Origin: Candidatus Gastranaerophilales bacterium
GTDB taxonomy: Bacteria; Cyanobacteriota; Vampirovibrionia; Gastranaerophilales; Gastranaerophilaceae
Assembly: GCA_944325545.1 (NCBI GenBank)
Contig: CALVAM010000017.1
Coordinates: 1 to 46,911, forward strand
Length of the DNA stretch: 46,911 bases
Direction of reading: 5' to 3'
In this document: positions 33,438-42,084 of the stretch, one piece after another
Position numbering within the stretch: position 1 is the stretch's first letter
Layout of the letters: each line of letters starts with the position of its first letter
Position numbers and translations under genes: made by a program
Notes under the pieces: generated by a model
Databases searched by the model: none
Seen by the model: only the letters and a program-made list of their open reading frames with translations
What the model was told of the DNA's origin: nothing

Positions 33438-33442
33438 TATAA

Positions 33443-34528
33443 ATGAAAAAGGCTTTAATTACGGGTATAACAGGTCAAGATGGAAGTTATTTAGCAGAAT
33501 TATTATTAGAAAAAGGTTATGAAGTGCACGGTATGAAAAGGCGTGCGAGTTCTTATAACACTCAAAGAATTGATCATTTATATCAAGATATTCATGAAAA
33601 TTCTAATTTTAGACTTCATTACGGGGATTTATCAGATTCTTCAAATTTGATAAGATTAGTGCACGATATAGAACCGGATGAAATTTATAATTTAGCAGCA
33701 CAATCACATGTAAAAGTTTCTTGGGATTGTCCTGAATATACTGCTGATTGTGATGCATTAGGAACTTTAAGATTATTAGAAGCAATTAGAATGAATGGTT
33801 TTGAAAAGAAAACTAAGTTTTATCAAGCTTCAACTTCAGAATTATATGGTTTAATACAGGAGCCTATACAAAAAGAAACAACTCCATTTTATCCAAGATC
33901 TCCTTATGCTGTAGCAAAGTTGTATGCATATTGGATTTGTGTTAATTATAGAGAATCTTTTGATATGTTTGCTGCAAATGGAATATTGTTTAATCACGAA
34001 TCTCCAAGACGTGGTGAAACTTTTGTAACTCGTAAAATTACAATGGCTGCTACAAAAATTAAAGTAGGTTTACAAGATAAATTGTATTTAGGTAATCTTG
34101 ATGCAAAACGTGATTGGGGACATGCAAAAGATTATGTAGAAGGTATGTGGCGAATTCTTCAACAAGAAAAACCTCAAGATTATGTTCTAGCAACAGGGGT
34201 AACAACTTCAATAAGAGATTTTTGCTTGATGACATTCAAAGAATTAGGAATTGATTTGGAATTTGTTGGAGAAGGTGTAAATGAAAAAGGGATTGATAAA
34301 GCGAGTGGTAAAACATTAATAGAAGTAGATCCTAGATATTTTAGACCTGCAGAAGTAGATTTATTATTAGGTGATAGTACTAAAGCAAGAACAGAATTAG
34401 GCTGGTATCCTAAATATGATTTAAAAATGTTAGTAAAAGAAATGGTAGAAGAAGATTTAAAACTTGCAGAAAAAGAAAAATCACTAAGAGCTCAAGGTTT
34501 TGAAGTTTTAATTCCTCAAGAGGTGTAG
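33443..34528 (+). CDS. gmd: GDP-mannose 4,6-dehydratase
   Basis: Short-chain dehydrogenase-type enzyme (361 aa) converting GDP-D-mannose to GDP-4-keto-6-deoxy-D-mannose, first step to GDP-L-fucose. The N-terminal [15 protein letters not shown] is diagnostic; the catalytic STSELYG and [10 protein letters not shown] (YxxxK) are intact, with [15 protein letters not shown] and [16 protein letters not shown] for substrate binding. Followed 1 nt later by fcl, its pathway partner. Confidence 0.96.
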   Translation: MKKALITGITGQDGSYLAELLLEKGYEVHGMKRRASSYNTQRIDHLYQDIHENSNFRLHYGDLSDSSNLIRLVHDIEPDEIYNLAAQSHVKVSWDCPEYTADCDALGTLRLLEAIRMNGFEKKTKFYQASTSELYGLIQEPIQKETTPFYPRSPYAVAKLYAYWICVNYRESFDMFAANGILFNHESPRRGETFVTRKITMAATKIKVGLQDKLYLGNLDAKRDWGHAKDYVEGMWRILQQEKPQDYVLATGVTTSIRDFCLMTFKELGIDLEFVGEGVNEKGIDKASGKTLIEVDPRYFRPAEVDLLLGDSTKARTELGWYPKYDLKMLVKEMVEEDLKLAEKEKSLRAQGFEVLIPQEV

Positions 34529-34529
34529 A

Positions 34530-35468
34530 ATGGAGAAAAATATAAAAATATATATAGCAGGACATAGAGGTCTTGTAGGTGGTGCTATAAAGAGAGAATT
34601 AGAAAGAAAAGGGTATAATAATCTTGTTTTTAAAACTCATAGTGAATTGGATTTAACGGATTCAAAAGTAGTTCAGGAGTTTTTTGAACAAGAAAAACCT
34701 GAGTGGGTAATTCAAGCGGCCGCAAAGGTTGGTGGAATTGTTGGTAATAATACTTATCCTGTTGAATTTATGCTTGAAAATTTAAAGATACAAAATAATA
34801 TAATTGAAAATTCCTACAAAAATAATGTTAAAAAATTAATGTTTTTGGGTTCAAGTTGTATTTATCCTAAAAATACTCCACAGCCAATGAAGGAAGAGTA
34901 TTTGTTATCAGATTATTTAGAAAAAACGAATGAAGGGTATGCTTTAGCAAAAATTTGCGGGATAAAATTATGTAGTTATTATAACAGAGAATATGGAACA
35001 AATTATATGTCAGTAATGCCTTGTAATTTGTATGGCATAGGTGATAATTATCATCCTCAAAATGCTCATGTTATACCAATGTTAATAAGAAGGTTTCATG
35101 AAGCAAAAGAACAAGGTTTACCGGAAGTAACAGTATGGGGAACAGGAACTCCAAGAAGAGAATTTTTGTTTGCTGATGATTTAGCAGAAGCGGTTGTATT
35201 TTTAATGGAAAATAAAGATGCAAAAGATATTGGAGAGTTTATAAATATAGGTTCTGGTAGGGATATGACGATTTCTGAAATTGCTCAATTGATTAAAGAA
35301 GTCGTCGGTTATGAAGGTAAATTGGTTTATGATAAAACAAAGCCCGATGGTACAATGTTAAAAATGATGGATGTATCAAGAATAAATTCTTTAGGCTGGA
35401 AGGCTAAAACTGAATTGAAAGAAGGTTTAAAAATAGCTTATAAAGATTTTTTGGAGTGTCATAGATAA
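34530..35468 (+). CDS. fcl: GDP-L-fucose synthase
   Basis: 312 aa SDR epimerase/reductase converting GDP-4-keto-6-deoxymannose to GDP-L-fucose. GHRGLVGGAI (NADP binding), SSCIYP and YALAKICGIKLC (Y-x3-K) are conserved, together with NLYGIGDNYHPQNAHVIP. Together with gmd it supplies fucose (or colitose-like) residues for the surface polymer. Its stop codon TAA overlaps the next ATG. Confidence 0.95.
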   Translation: MEKNIKIYIAGHRGLVGGAIKRELERKGYNNLVFKTHSELDLTDSKVVQEFFEQEKPEWVIQAAAKVGGIVGNNTYPVEFMLENLKIQNNIIENSYKNNVKKLMFLGSSCIYPKNTPQPMKEEYLLSDYLEKTNEGYALAKICGIKLCSYYNREYGTNYMSVMPCNLYGIGDNYHPQNAHVIPMLIRRFHEAKEQGLPEVTVWGTGTPRREFLFADDLAEAVVFLMENKDAKDIGEFINIGSGRDMTISEIAQLIKEVVGYEGKLVYDKTKPDGTMLKMMDVSRINSLGWKAKTELKEGLKIAYKDFLECHR

Positions 35469-36529
35469 TGAAGAAAATGTTGTATATAGGGCACGCATTT
35501 CATAATAAAACAAAATCTTCACAATTTATAAAAGAGATTTTAGAAAAAGAATATGAATTGGAAGTATTTAATTTTGATCCTTATACGGATTCTTCTAGTA
35601 TTTTTAAAGAGTTAGGTGGTAAAAAATACGACACCGTAATATTATGGCAAATAATGCCTTCAATAAACAAACTAAAAAAGTATATTGAATGGAAGCATAT
35701 CGCTTTTTTCCCAATGTATGATGCAATGCATGATTTAAAAATGCCTATATGGGACGAATATAGAGAATGTAATATTATTAATTTTTCTAAGACATTGCAT
35801 GATAAATGTAAAGAATATGGCTTATCTTCTTATTATATAAAATTTTTCCCAAAACCTTTAGAAATTAGTAATTATGGAGATATTAGTAAGATTTTTTTAT
35901 GGCAAAGAGAAGTACATATTAGTCCTAAATTGGTAAAGAAAGTTATCGGACTTGAAAATATAAAACAACTCTATTGGCATAAAGTACCGGACCCATTGGT
36001 TACCGTTGAAGAGCCTCCTATAGACTTAATAGATAAAATAAAAATTACAGAGTGGTTTGATACAAAAGAAGAAATGAATGATTATATGCAAGAATGTGCA
36101 ATATATTTTGCTCCTAGAAAATTGGAAGGTATTGGCATGAGTTTTTTAGAAGCAATGGCTTCAGGAAGATGTGTAATTGCACCTAATTATCCTACAATGA
36201 ATGAATATATTAAGAATGGAGAAAATGGATATTTATATAATTATAAGAAGCCTAAAAAAATTAAAATAAATGATATAAGAAAAATTCAAAAAAATACTTA
36301 TTCATTTATAGAAAAAGGATATCAAGAATTTGAGAAAAATAAATGGCAAATTCTTGATTGGATTGAATCTTCTCCTCAAAATAACAGTAATAAAGATTTG
36401 ATGGATAGTAAAATATATCTTAAAAATCCAAGGAAAATTTCGATAACAATTTTGAAAATTATTTATACAAAAAAATATAAGATTTTTAAATTATTTAATT
36501 TTTTAACAATTAAAATGAGAAGGAAATAA
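35468..36529 (+). CDS. GT4-like glycosyltransferase
   Basis: 353 aa GT-B protein. The C-terminal half has the retaining-transferase donor site LEGIGMSFLEAMASGRCVI and NGENGYLY, the E-x7-E region of GT4 enzymes. The N-terminal half (IGHAFHNKTKSSQF...) is divergent. The last 60 residues are rich in Lys and aromatic residues and may bind membrane. Its start overlaps the stop of fcl (TAATG), so it is coupled. Perhaps a fucosyl- or mannosyltransferase, given the neighbours, but this is inference. Confidence 0.85.
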   Translation: MKKMLYIGHAFHNKTKSSQFIKEILEKEYELEVFNFDPYTDSSSIFKELGGKKYDTVILWQIMPSINKLKKYIEWKHIAFFPMYDAMHDLKMPIWDEYRECNIINFSKTLHDKCKEYGLSSYYIKFFPKPLEISNYGDISKIFLWQREVHISPKLVKKVIGLENIKQLYWHKVPDPLVTVEEPPIDLIDKIKITEWFDTKEEMNDYMQECAIYFAPRKLEGIGMSFLEAMASGRCVIAPNYPTMNEYIKNGENGYLYNYKKPKKIKINDIRKIQKNTYSFIEKGYQEFEKNKWQILDWIESSPQNNSNKDLMDSKIYLKNPRKISITILKIIYTKKYKIFKLFNFLTIKMRRK

Positions 36530-36530
36530 A

Positions 36531-36599
36531 ATGCAAAGATTATTGTTTTATGATAAATTTAATAAATTGGAAATTATGGAGAAAATTTTTAATGAATAA
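36531..36599 (+). CDS. Possible 22-residue ORF overlapping the next gene
   Basis: An ATG with a good AGAAGGAAAT site opens a 22-codon frame (MQRLLFYDKFNKLEI...) that ends at a TAA overlapping the next start (ATGAATAA). It could be a coupling peptide, or the remnant of an N-terminal extension shifted out of frame from the DUF5672 gene. The ribosome site belongs to this frame, not to the ATG 19 nt further down. Confidence 0.35.
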   Translation: MQRLLFYDKFNKLEIMEKIFNE

Positions 36600-37437
36600 A
36601 AAAGATATAATAATAGTTATTCCTGTACATAAAGAAACTTTAAGTGATATAGAAAAAGCTTCTTTGACTCAGTGTTTAAAAATTTTAAATGAATATCCTA
36701 TATGTATAATAGGACCTAAATCTTTGAATTTGTCCAAATATGAGATAGTTTTTAATAATTGTAATAAAGAATTTTTGTTTGAAAAATTTGCAGATTCAAA
36801 TTTTTCTGATTATCAGTCATATAATTATTTTTGTTTATCACAAATATTTTATGAAAGATTTTCTCATTATAAATATATGTTAATTTATCAGTTGGATGCT
36901 TGGGTTTTTAGAGATGAATTACTTTATTGGTGTAATCAAAATTATGATTATTTAGGTGCACCTTGGGATTATGAAGAGTTACGAAGATATGGTTTAAAAT
37001 TACAAGAAGGCGGAAATGGTGGTTTCTCTCTAAGAAAAATTTCTTCAATGATAGAGTTAACAAAAAATCATTTAGAGATATTGAGTGCATCATCTCATAA
37101 ATCAATAAAAGATATTTATTATATAAAAGGTAAGAGAAGGTTGATTTCAAATATTTTAAACTTTCCAATTATTTTATTTTTTTATATTTTTCAATACTTT
37201 ATTAAGTGGCAGGATGTTAAAAATGAAGATGTAATAATTGCAAAATACGCTAAAAAATTTTTGCCATCATTTAAATTTGCAAATCAAGTAGAATCTGCAA
37301 GATTTTCGATAGAAACATATCCGAGATATTTTTATGATTTAATTGGTTCAAATTTACCATTTGGTTGTCATGATTTTAAACGTCATGATTTTGAATTTTG
37401 GGAACAATTTATAGAAGTTAATGAGGAGGAAATATAA
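36592..37437 (+). CDS. DUF5672-family protein, putative glycosyltransferase
   Basis: 281 aa from the ATG that overlaps the small upstream ORF; a start 42 nt earlier is also open. Motifs IIIVIPVHKE, YMLIYQLDAWVF (a D-x-W metal-type motif), YDYLGAPWDYEELRRYG and GNGGFSLRKISSMI are typical of DUF5672, a family found in polysaccharide clusters and regarded as GT-A-like. The end overlaps the next ATG by 1 nt. Likely transfers a sugar in the same pathway. Confidence 0.82.
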   Translation: MNKKDIIIVIPVHKETLSDIEKASLTQCLKILNEYPICIIGPKSLNLSKYEIVFNNCNKEFLFEKFADSNFSDYQSYNYFCLSQIFYERFSHYKYMLIYQLDAWVFRDELLYWCNQNYDYLGAPWDYEELRRYGLKLQEGGNGGFSLRKISSMIELTKNHLEILSASSHKSIKDIYYIKGKRRLISNILNFPIILFFYIFQYFIKWQDVKNEDVIIAKYAKKFLPSFKFANQVESARFSIETYPRYFYDLIGSNLPFGCHDFKRHDFEFWEQFIEVNEEEI

Positions 37438-38432
37438 TGTCAAAAAAAGTTTTAATAACAGGTATTGCAGGCCTTTTAGGTAGCCATTTTTCAAGATATT
37501 TGTTGTCAAAAGGATATGATGTAGTTGGAATAGATGATTTTTCAGGCGGGTATAAAGAAAATTTAGCTGAAGGTATTTACTGTGAAGATATAAATTTGGC
37601 AGACTTGGATGCAGTAGATAGTTTTTTTAAAGAACAAAAATTAGATTATGTGTATCATTTTGCTGCATATGCAGCAGAAGGATTATCTCCTTTTATTCGA
37701 AAATATAATTATGAGAATAATTTGATATCTTCAGCAAATTTAATTACTTCTTGTATAAATTATGATGTAAAGAAAATAATATTTACATCTTCTATGGCAG
37801 TTTACGGTAAAGAAAATATTCCTCCTTTTACAGAGGATTTAAGGCCTTGTCCTATAGATCCATATGGGGTTGCAAAGTATGCTGTGGAAATGGATTTGAA
37901 ATTAGCAAATGAACAATTTGGTTTAGATTATACAATTATTAGACCTCATAATGTAGTGGGTATTTATCAAAATATATGGGATAGATATAGAAATGTTATA
38001 GGTATTTGGATTAGAAAAACGATTATAGGAGAGCCATTATCAATTTTTGGTGATGGTCTTCAAAAACGAGCTTTTTCAGATATGCATTATTATAATATTC
38101 CTTTTGAAAAAGTTATGACAGAATTTGGCGGAGAAATTTTTAATATTGGAGCTGATAAGGAACGTACATTACTAGAAACAGCTCATTTGGTACAAAAATG
38201 TGCTAAGAACTTTGGTTTTAATCCGGAAATAATTCATTTTGAGCCTCGTCATGAAGCAAAATATGCTTTTTCAGACCATACAAAAGCAAAAACATTGTTG
38301 GGATTTCGAGATAACACGGACTTAGAATTAACAATTAATAAAATGTTTGAATGGGCTCTGACACAGCCAATTAAAACAGTTAATAATATGAAATATGAAA
38401 CATCTAAAAAAATATATTCGTTTTGGAAATAA
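37437..38432 (+). CDS. NAD-dependent epimerase/dehydratase (GalE-like)
   Basis: 331 aa extended SDR: Rossmann motif ITGIAGLLGSHFSRYLL, HFAAYAAEG, the catalytic SSMAVYG and YGVAKYAVEM (Y-x3-K) and a C-terminal substrate region (FGDGLQKRAFSDMHYY). It probably epimerises a UDP- or GDP-sugar at C4, as UDP-glucose 4-epimerases do, but the exact sugar cannot be read. It forms a unit with the genes before it and is separated from the next by about 100 bp. Confidence 0.87.
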   Translation: MSKKVLITGIAGLLGSHFSRYLLSKGYDVVGIDDFSGGYKENLAEGIYCEDINLADLDAVDSFFKEQKLDYVYHFAAYAAEGLSPFIRKYNYENNLISSANLITSCINYDVKKIIFTSSMAVYGKENIPPFTEDLRPCPIDPYGVAKYAVEMDLKLANEQFGLDYTIIRPHNVVGIYQNIWDRYRNVIGIWIRKTIIGEPLSIFGDGLQKRAFSDMHYYNIPFEKVMTEFGGEIFNIGADKERTLLETAHLVQKCAKNFGFNPEIIHFEPRHEAKYAFSDHTKAKTLLGFRDNTDLELTINKMFEWALTQPIKTVNNMKYETSKKIYSFWK

Positions 38433-38533
38433 TAAATAAAATAATTGCATTAATAAATATGGAAGTATTTTGTTAGAATAATAAGATTAAAAATGTTTGG
38501 TTTATATTAATTAGTTAAGGATTAGTATTTATT

Positions 38534-39808
38534 ATGCAAAAAGCTGTGTTATTAATAACATTTAATAGATTAGATTATTTGCAAGAAGTTTTCGAGGCTA
38601 TAAAATTAGTCCAACCGCCAAGATTATATATAGCATCAGATGGTCCGAGAGAATCTGTAGAAGGTGAAAAGGAGATTGTTGAAAGGATTAGAAAATGGCT
38701 ATTAGATAACGTTACTTGGGATTGTGAAGTTAAAACAAGGTTTTTGGATAAAAATTCAGGTGGTTGTGCTTATGGTGTGTCAGGAGCTGTCACTTGGTTT
38801 TTTGAAAATGAAGAAGATGGAATTATTTTAGAGGATGATTGTGTTCCAAATCAATCATTTTTTAAATATTGTGAAGAGCTTTTAGATAAGTATAAGGATG
38901 ATAAAAGAGTTTGGCATATTGCAGGTTCAGCAGATAATTCTTACAAATCTTTTTCAAACGAATCTTATTATTTTTCTCCATTTATGCATTGTTGGGGTTG
39001 GGCTAGCTGGGCTAATAGATGGAAGCATTTTAAGTTGAATTTAAAAGATTATGATAAAAATGTAATATATAAAAATCTTTGTCCTGCATCACCTCCTGCT
39101 TATCAAGGGAAAAAAGCTATTTTTACAACTAAAACTTGTGTATTAGGTGCAATAAATATGCTTGATTTAGCTAAGAAGAATAATGCTAAAATTTTACAAT
39201 CTTCAACAAGTGAAGTTTATGGCGAGCCTTTAGTTCATCCACAAGTTGAAGCTTATAGGGGTAATGTTAATCCTATCGGAATTAGAGCTTGTTATGATGA
39301 AGGTAAAAGGTGTGCAGAAAGTTTGTTTTTTGATTATTACCGTAATTATGGTGTAAAAATCAAGGTAATAAGAATTTTTAATACTTATGGTCCAAATATG
39401 GATCCAAATGACGGAAGAGTTGTTTCTAATTTTATATGCCAAGCCTTAAGAGGTGAAGATTTAACGATATATGGAGATGGTTCACAAACTCGGTCTTTTT
39501 GTTATATTGATGATTTAATTGATGTGATAATAAGAATGATGAATTCTGAAGATGGATTTGTAGGGCCTGTAAATACAGGGAATCCTGGGGAATTTACAAT
39601 AAAAGAATTAGCAGAATTAGTTAAAGAAAAGATTAATCCAAATTTAAAAATTTCATACAAAATTTTGCCATTAGATGACCCTACACAAAGAAAACCTGAC
39701 ATATCTTTAGCAAAAGAAAAATTAGGTTGGGAACCTAAAATTAAACTAAATGAGGGGTTGGATAAAACAATTGAGTATTTTAAAACGAAAATAGGAGAGA
39801 AAGTGTAA
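38534..39808 (+). CDS. In-frame chimera: GT-A glycosyltransferase N-terminus + UXS C-terminus
   Basis: 424 aa made of two unrelated halves. Residues 1 to about 180 resemble a GT-A-type transferase (LLITFNRLDYLQEVF, IASDGPRES, LDKNSGGCAYGVSGA, ILEDDCVP, HCWGWASWANRWKHF) that normally runs to about 300 aa; its C-terminal third is missing. From about residue 181 the protein is UDP-glucuronate decarboxylase (UXS): LCPASPPAYQ, SSTSEVYG, YDEGKRCAE (Y254, K258), RIFNTYGPNM, GSQTRSFCYIDD. The N-terminal Rossmann GxxGxxG half of UXS is gone, so NAD binding and activity are doubtful. Fusion near nt 39070-39083. Next gene is ugd, which makes the UXS substrate. Confidence 0.85.
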   Translation: MQKAVLLITFNRLDYLQEVFEAIKLVQPPRLYIASDGPRESVEGEKEIVERIRKWLLDNVTWDCEVKTRFLDKNSGGCAYGVSGAVTWFFENEEDGIILEDDCVPNQSFFKYCEELLDKYKDDKRVWHIAGSADNSYKSFSNESYYFSPFMHCWGWASWANRWKHFKLNLKDYDKNVIYKNLCPASPPAYQGKKAIFTTKTCVLGAINMLDLAKKNNAKILQSSTSEVYGEPLVHPQVEAYRGNVNPIGIRACYDEGKRCAESLFFDYYRNYGVKIKVIRIFNTYGPNMDPNDGRVVSNFICQALRGEDLTIYGDGSQTRSFCYIDDLIDVIIRMMNSEDGFVGPVNTGNPGEFTIKELAELVKEKINPNLKISYKILPLDDPTQRKPDISLAKEKLGWEPKIKLNEGLDKTIEYFKTKIGEKV

Positions 39809-41121
39809 TGAAAGTCTGTGTTATAGGAACTGGTTATGTAGGTTTGGTTGCAGGAGCTTGTCTTGCAGAAATGGGAAATGATGTAATTTGTGTTGATAAT
39901 AATCAAGAGAAATTAACTCAATTAAAAAGAGGTATAGTTCCTATTTATGAGCCGGGATTAGAAGATTTAATAAAATCAAATGTAAAGGAGAATAGATTAA
40001 ATTTTTCTGATGATATAGATTATGCAGTAAAAAAATCTCAAATTTGTTTTATCGCAGTAGGAACTCCTCAAGGGGAAGATGGTTCTGCCGATTTACAATA
40101 TGTTTATGCTGTTGCAGAATCTATTGCAAAATCTATGAATGAATATAAGGTAATTGTTGATAAATCTACTGTACCGGTAGGGACTGCAGAAAAAGTCGCA
40201 AATATTATTAAGGAGAATTCTATTTATCCTTTTGATGTTGTTTCTAATCCGGAATTTTTAAAGCAAGGAGCTGCGGTAGAAGATTTTTTACGTCCTGATA
40301 GAGTTATTATAGGTGCAGATAGCGAAAAAGCTAAACAAATTATGTTAGATTTATACGCATCTTTTGTTAGAAATCAAAATCCTATATTAACAATGGATAC
40401 AAAGTCTGCCGAAATGGTAAAATATGCTTCAAATTCTTTTTTGGCGGTAAAAATTTCTTATGCTAATGAAATAGCAAATATTTGTGAAGCAGTTGGTGCT
40501 GATGTTAATAAAGTTCGTTTAGGCATGTGTGCAGATACAAGAATAGGAACAAAGTTTTTATATCCCGGAATAGGTTATGGCGGAAGTTGTTTCCCCAAAG
40601 ATGTTAAAGCTTTAATAAAAACAGCAAATGATTTTGATGTAGAAGCAGATATAATAAAATCAGCAGATAAAGTTAATAAACGTCAGAGAGAAATTTTTCT
40701 TAAAAAAATTTATGAGAAATTTGGTAATGATTTAAAAGGAAAAACTTTTGCAATTTGGGGGTTGGCTTTTAAACCTAAAACAAATGATATGCGAGAAGCA
40801 CCTTCAATAACTGTTATAAATGCTTTATTAGAAAAAGGTGCGAAAATCAAAGCCTTTGATCCGAAAGCTTTTGAAACAGCAAAATTATATTTTGGAGAAA
40901 AAATCATTTATGCAAAGACCGCATACGAAGCTTTAGAAAATGTAGATGCAATGATTTTATTAACAGAGTGGAATGAGTTTAGAAATCCTGATTTTGATAA
41001 AATGAAATCACTTATGAAATCTACAATAATATTTGACGGTAGAAATCAGTACGATTTTAAAACACTTCAAGCTAAAGGTTTCGAATATTATAATGTTGGT
41101 ACTAAATTAGAAGAAATTTAG
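39808..41121 (+). CDS. ugd: UDP-glucose 6-dehydrogenase
   Basis: 437 aa enzyme oxidising UDP-glucose to UDP-glucuronate with two NAD+. N-terminal Rossmann GTGYVGLVAGACLAEMG, the ADLQYVYA and VSNPEFLKQGAAVEDFL segments, and the catalytic Cys in GYGGSCFPKDVKAL are present, and the C-terminal domain is complete. Its ATG overlaps the stop of the chimeric gene by 1 nt. UDP-glucuronate is both a polysaccharide precursor and the substrate of UXS, whose remains lie just upstream. Confidence 0.96.
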   Translation: MKVCVIGTGYVGLVAGACLAEMGNDVICVDNNQEKLTQLKRGIVPIYEPGLEDLIKSNVKENRLNFSDDIDYAVKKSQICFIAVGTPQGEDGSADLQYVYAVAESIAKSMNEYKVIVDKSTVPVGTAEKVANIIKENSIYPFDVVSNPEFLKQGAAVEDFLRPDRVIIGADSEKAKQIMLDLYASFVRNQNPILTMDTKSAEMVKYASNSFLAVKISYANEIANICEAVGADVNKVRLGMCADTRIGTKFLYPGIGYGGSCFPKDVKALIKTANDFDVEADIIKSADKVNKRQREIFLKKIYEKFGNDLKGKTFAIWGLAFKPKTNDMREAPSITVINALLEKGAKIKAFDPKAFETAKLYFGEKIIYAKTAYEALENVDAMILLTEWNEFRNPDFDKMKSLMKSTIIFDGRNQYDFKTLQAKGFEYYNVGTKLEEI

Positions 41122-41476
41122 TCGATGAAATTTTAAATGCTTTAGTAATTTTGAATACAGAATAAATAAAAGCTCACATAATAAATATATAAGAATGTTT
41201 AAAAAGTGAAGCTATGAATATATTTTTATTTTGTTCATGAAAAACTAGGGAAATAATACAAAAAGGAGAGTGGTAATTACTAATCGTAAAGTTAATGTAA
41301 TTTTCGCTGAACCATATGCTACTATTGAAAAATTGGTAAACTTAGCAAAAATAGGAATATCAGAGTTTGGATATGAAAATTTTAAGCAAAAAATAATTTC
41401 TTCCTGTGATAAAAATAGTGCAAATACTAAAAAAGAGCCCGAAGGCTCTGATTTAAATTGTTCTGTTTGTTTTAAA
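41122..41476. other. Intergenic region downstream of ugd
   Basis: No gene is called. An open frame from about 41270 reads like protein (NVIFAEPYATIEKLVNLAK) behind AAAAGGAGAG, but it has no ATG at a proper distance (GTG lies too close to the ribosome site) and runs on into the repeats. It may be a remnant. The stretch ends with the minus-strand terminator at 41429-41449. Confidence 0.4.
41429..41449 (-). terminator. Strong rho-independent terminator (minus strand)
   Basis: On the minus strand AGAGCC-TTCG-GGCTCT closes a UUCG tetraloop and is followed by TTTTTT. It lies beyond the tandem repeats, and would end any transcript reading leftward from the tRNA-Ala gene. Confidence 0.85.
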
Positions 41477-41689
41477 TGGTGGAGGTTAGGAGATTGTCTT
41501 GACCTGTTCGCATTAAACGTGACTTCGGATTTTGCTTCAAGGAACTTCCGTTCTTTTTGCAAAAATCCTCCGCACTCTGCTCACAGGTCGCTCGAACTCT
41601 TAAAATGTGCTTTCGCACATTAGGAGTTCTCATCCGTACTTACCATCACAAAATAAAAAACCGAATAACAAACATCATTCGGTTTTTTA
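41477..41689. repeat. 213-bp tandem repeat, unit 1
   Basis: First of two head-to-tail units of exactly 213 bp. It starts with TGGTGGAGGTTAGGAGATT, identical to the 3' end of the tRNA-Ala gene as read on the plus strand, then diverges from the tRNA. Inside, paired arms are visible: GACCTGT/ACAGGTC enclosing GGATTTTGC/GCAAAAATCC, then GAACTC/GAGTTC enclosing AATGTGC-TTTC-GCACATT, then a terminator-type stem. Unit 2 differs at one base (A at 41674 versus G at 41887). Confidence 0.9.
41653..41688. terminator. Bidirectional terminator stem in unit 1
   Basis: AACCGAAT / ATTCGGTT (8 bp) with A-runs before and T-runs after, so it can work on either strand. Repeated identically (bar one loop base) in unit 2. 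Confidence 0.7.
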
Positions 41690-41902
41690 TGGTGGAGGTT
41701 AGGAGATTGTCTTGACCTGTTCGCATTAAACGTGACTTCGGATTTTGCTTCAAGGAACTTCCGTTCTTTTTGCAAAAATCCTCCGCACTCTGCTCACAGG
41801 TCGCTCGAACTCTTAAAATGTGCTTTCGCACATTAGGAGTTCTCATCCGTACTTACCATCACAAAATAAAAAACCGAATAACAAACGTCATTCGGTTTTT
41901 TA
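41690..41902. repeat. 213-bp tandem repeat, unit 2
   Basis: Second unit, directly joined to the first on its left and to the 3' end of the tRNA-Ala gene on its right. The 20-nt string that begins each unit therefore occurs three times at 213-bp spacing (41476, 41689 and 41902), the last being the true tRNA end. Such near-identity suggests a recent duplication. Confidence 0.9.
41866..41901. terminator. Bidirectional terminator stem in unit 2, just beyond tRNA-Ala
   Basis: The same AACCGAAT / ATTCGGTT stem with a T-run on both strands. On the minus strand it follows the CCA end of the tRNA immediately and is its natural terminator. Confidence 0.8.
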
Positions 41903-41978
41903 TGGTGGAGGTTAGGAGATTCGAACTCCTGACCCCCTGCGTGCAAAGCAGGTGCTCTACCAGCTGAGCTAAACCCCC
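41903..41978 (-). tRNA. tRNA-Ala (anticodon UGC)
   Basis: 76 nt with encoded CCA. The acceptor stem GGGGGTT / AACCTCC contains the G3-U70 pair that identifies alanine tRNAs. The D arm holds AGCTCAGCTGGTAGAGC. The anticodon stem CCTGC/GCAGG encloses the loop TTTGCAC, giving anticodon TGC. The T arm has GGAGTTCGAATCTCC. It reads leftward. Confidence 0.98.
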
Positions 41979-42041
41979 ATTGAGTTCTTGGTAACTGAGA
42001 AGTAGTGCCATTTCCTCATTTACCCCTCGGCTACATTTATT

Positions 42042-42069
42042 ATCATACATGATGATTTTTTTTTGTAAA
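42042..42069 (-). promoter_or_regulatory. Promoter of tRNA-Ala
   Basis: On the minus strand TTTACA (42064-42069), a 16-bp spacer and TATGAT (42042-42047). The predicted start gives a 5' leader of about 57 nt before the tRNA, to be removed by RNase P. Confidence 0.5.
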
Positions 42070-42084
42070 GTACTTTTTTTTTAA

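Noticed and set aside
41270-41623. ORF starting at a GTG behind AAAAGGAGAG
   Set aside because: The GTG is only about 1 nt from the ribosome site, and the frame runs into the terminator and tandem repeat. Its first 45 codons look protein-like, so a gene remnant cannot be ruled out.
41476-41921. Possible CRISPR array
   Set aside because: The spacing is regular, but the whole 213-bp unit is repeated, not a short repeat with unique spacers, and there are no cas genes.
41646-42050. Several ORFs on both strands over the tRNA-Ala and the repeat units
   Set aside because: They translate tRNA and repeat sequence (for example GGLAQLVEH-like and FELLTPCVQ-like strings), a classic artefact of tRNA genes.
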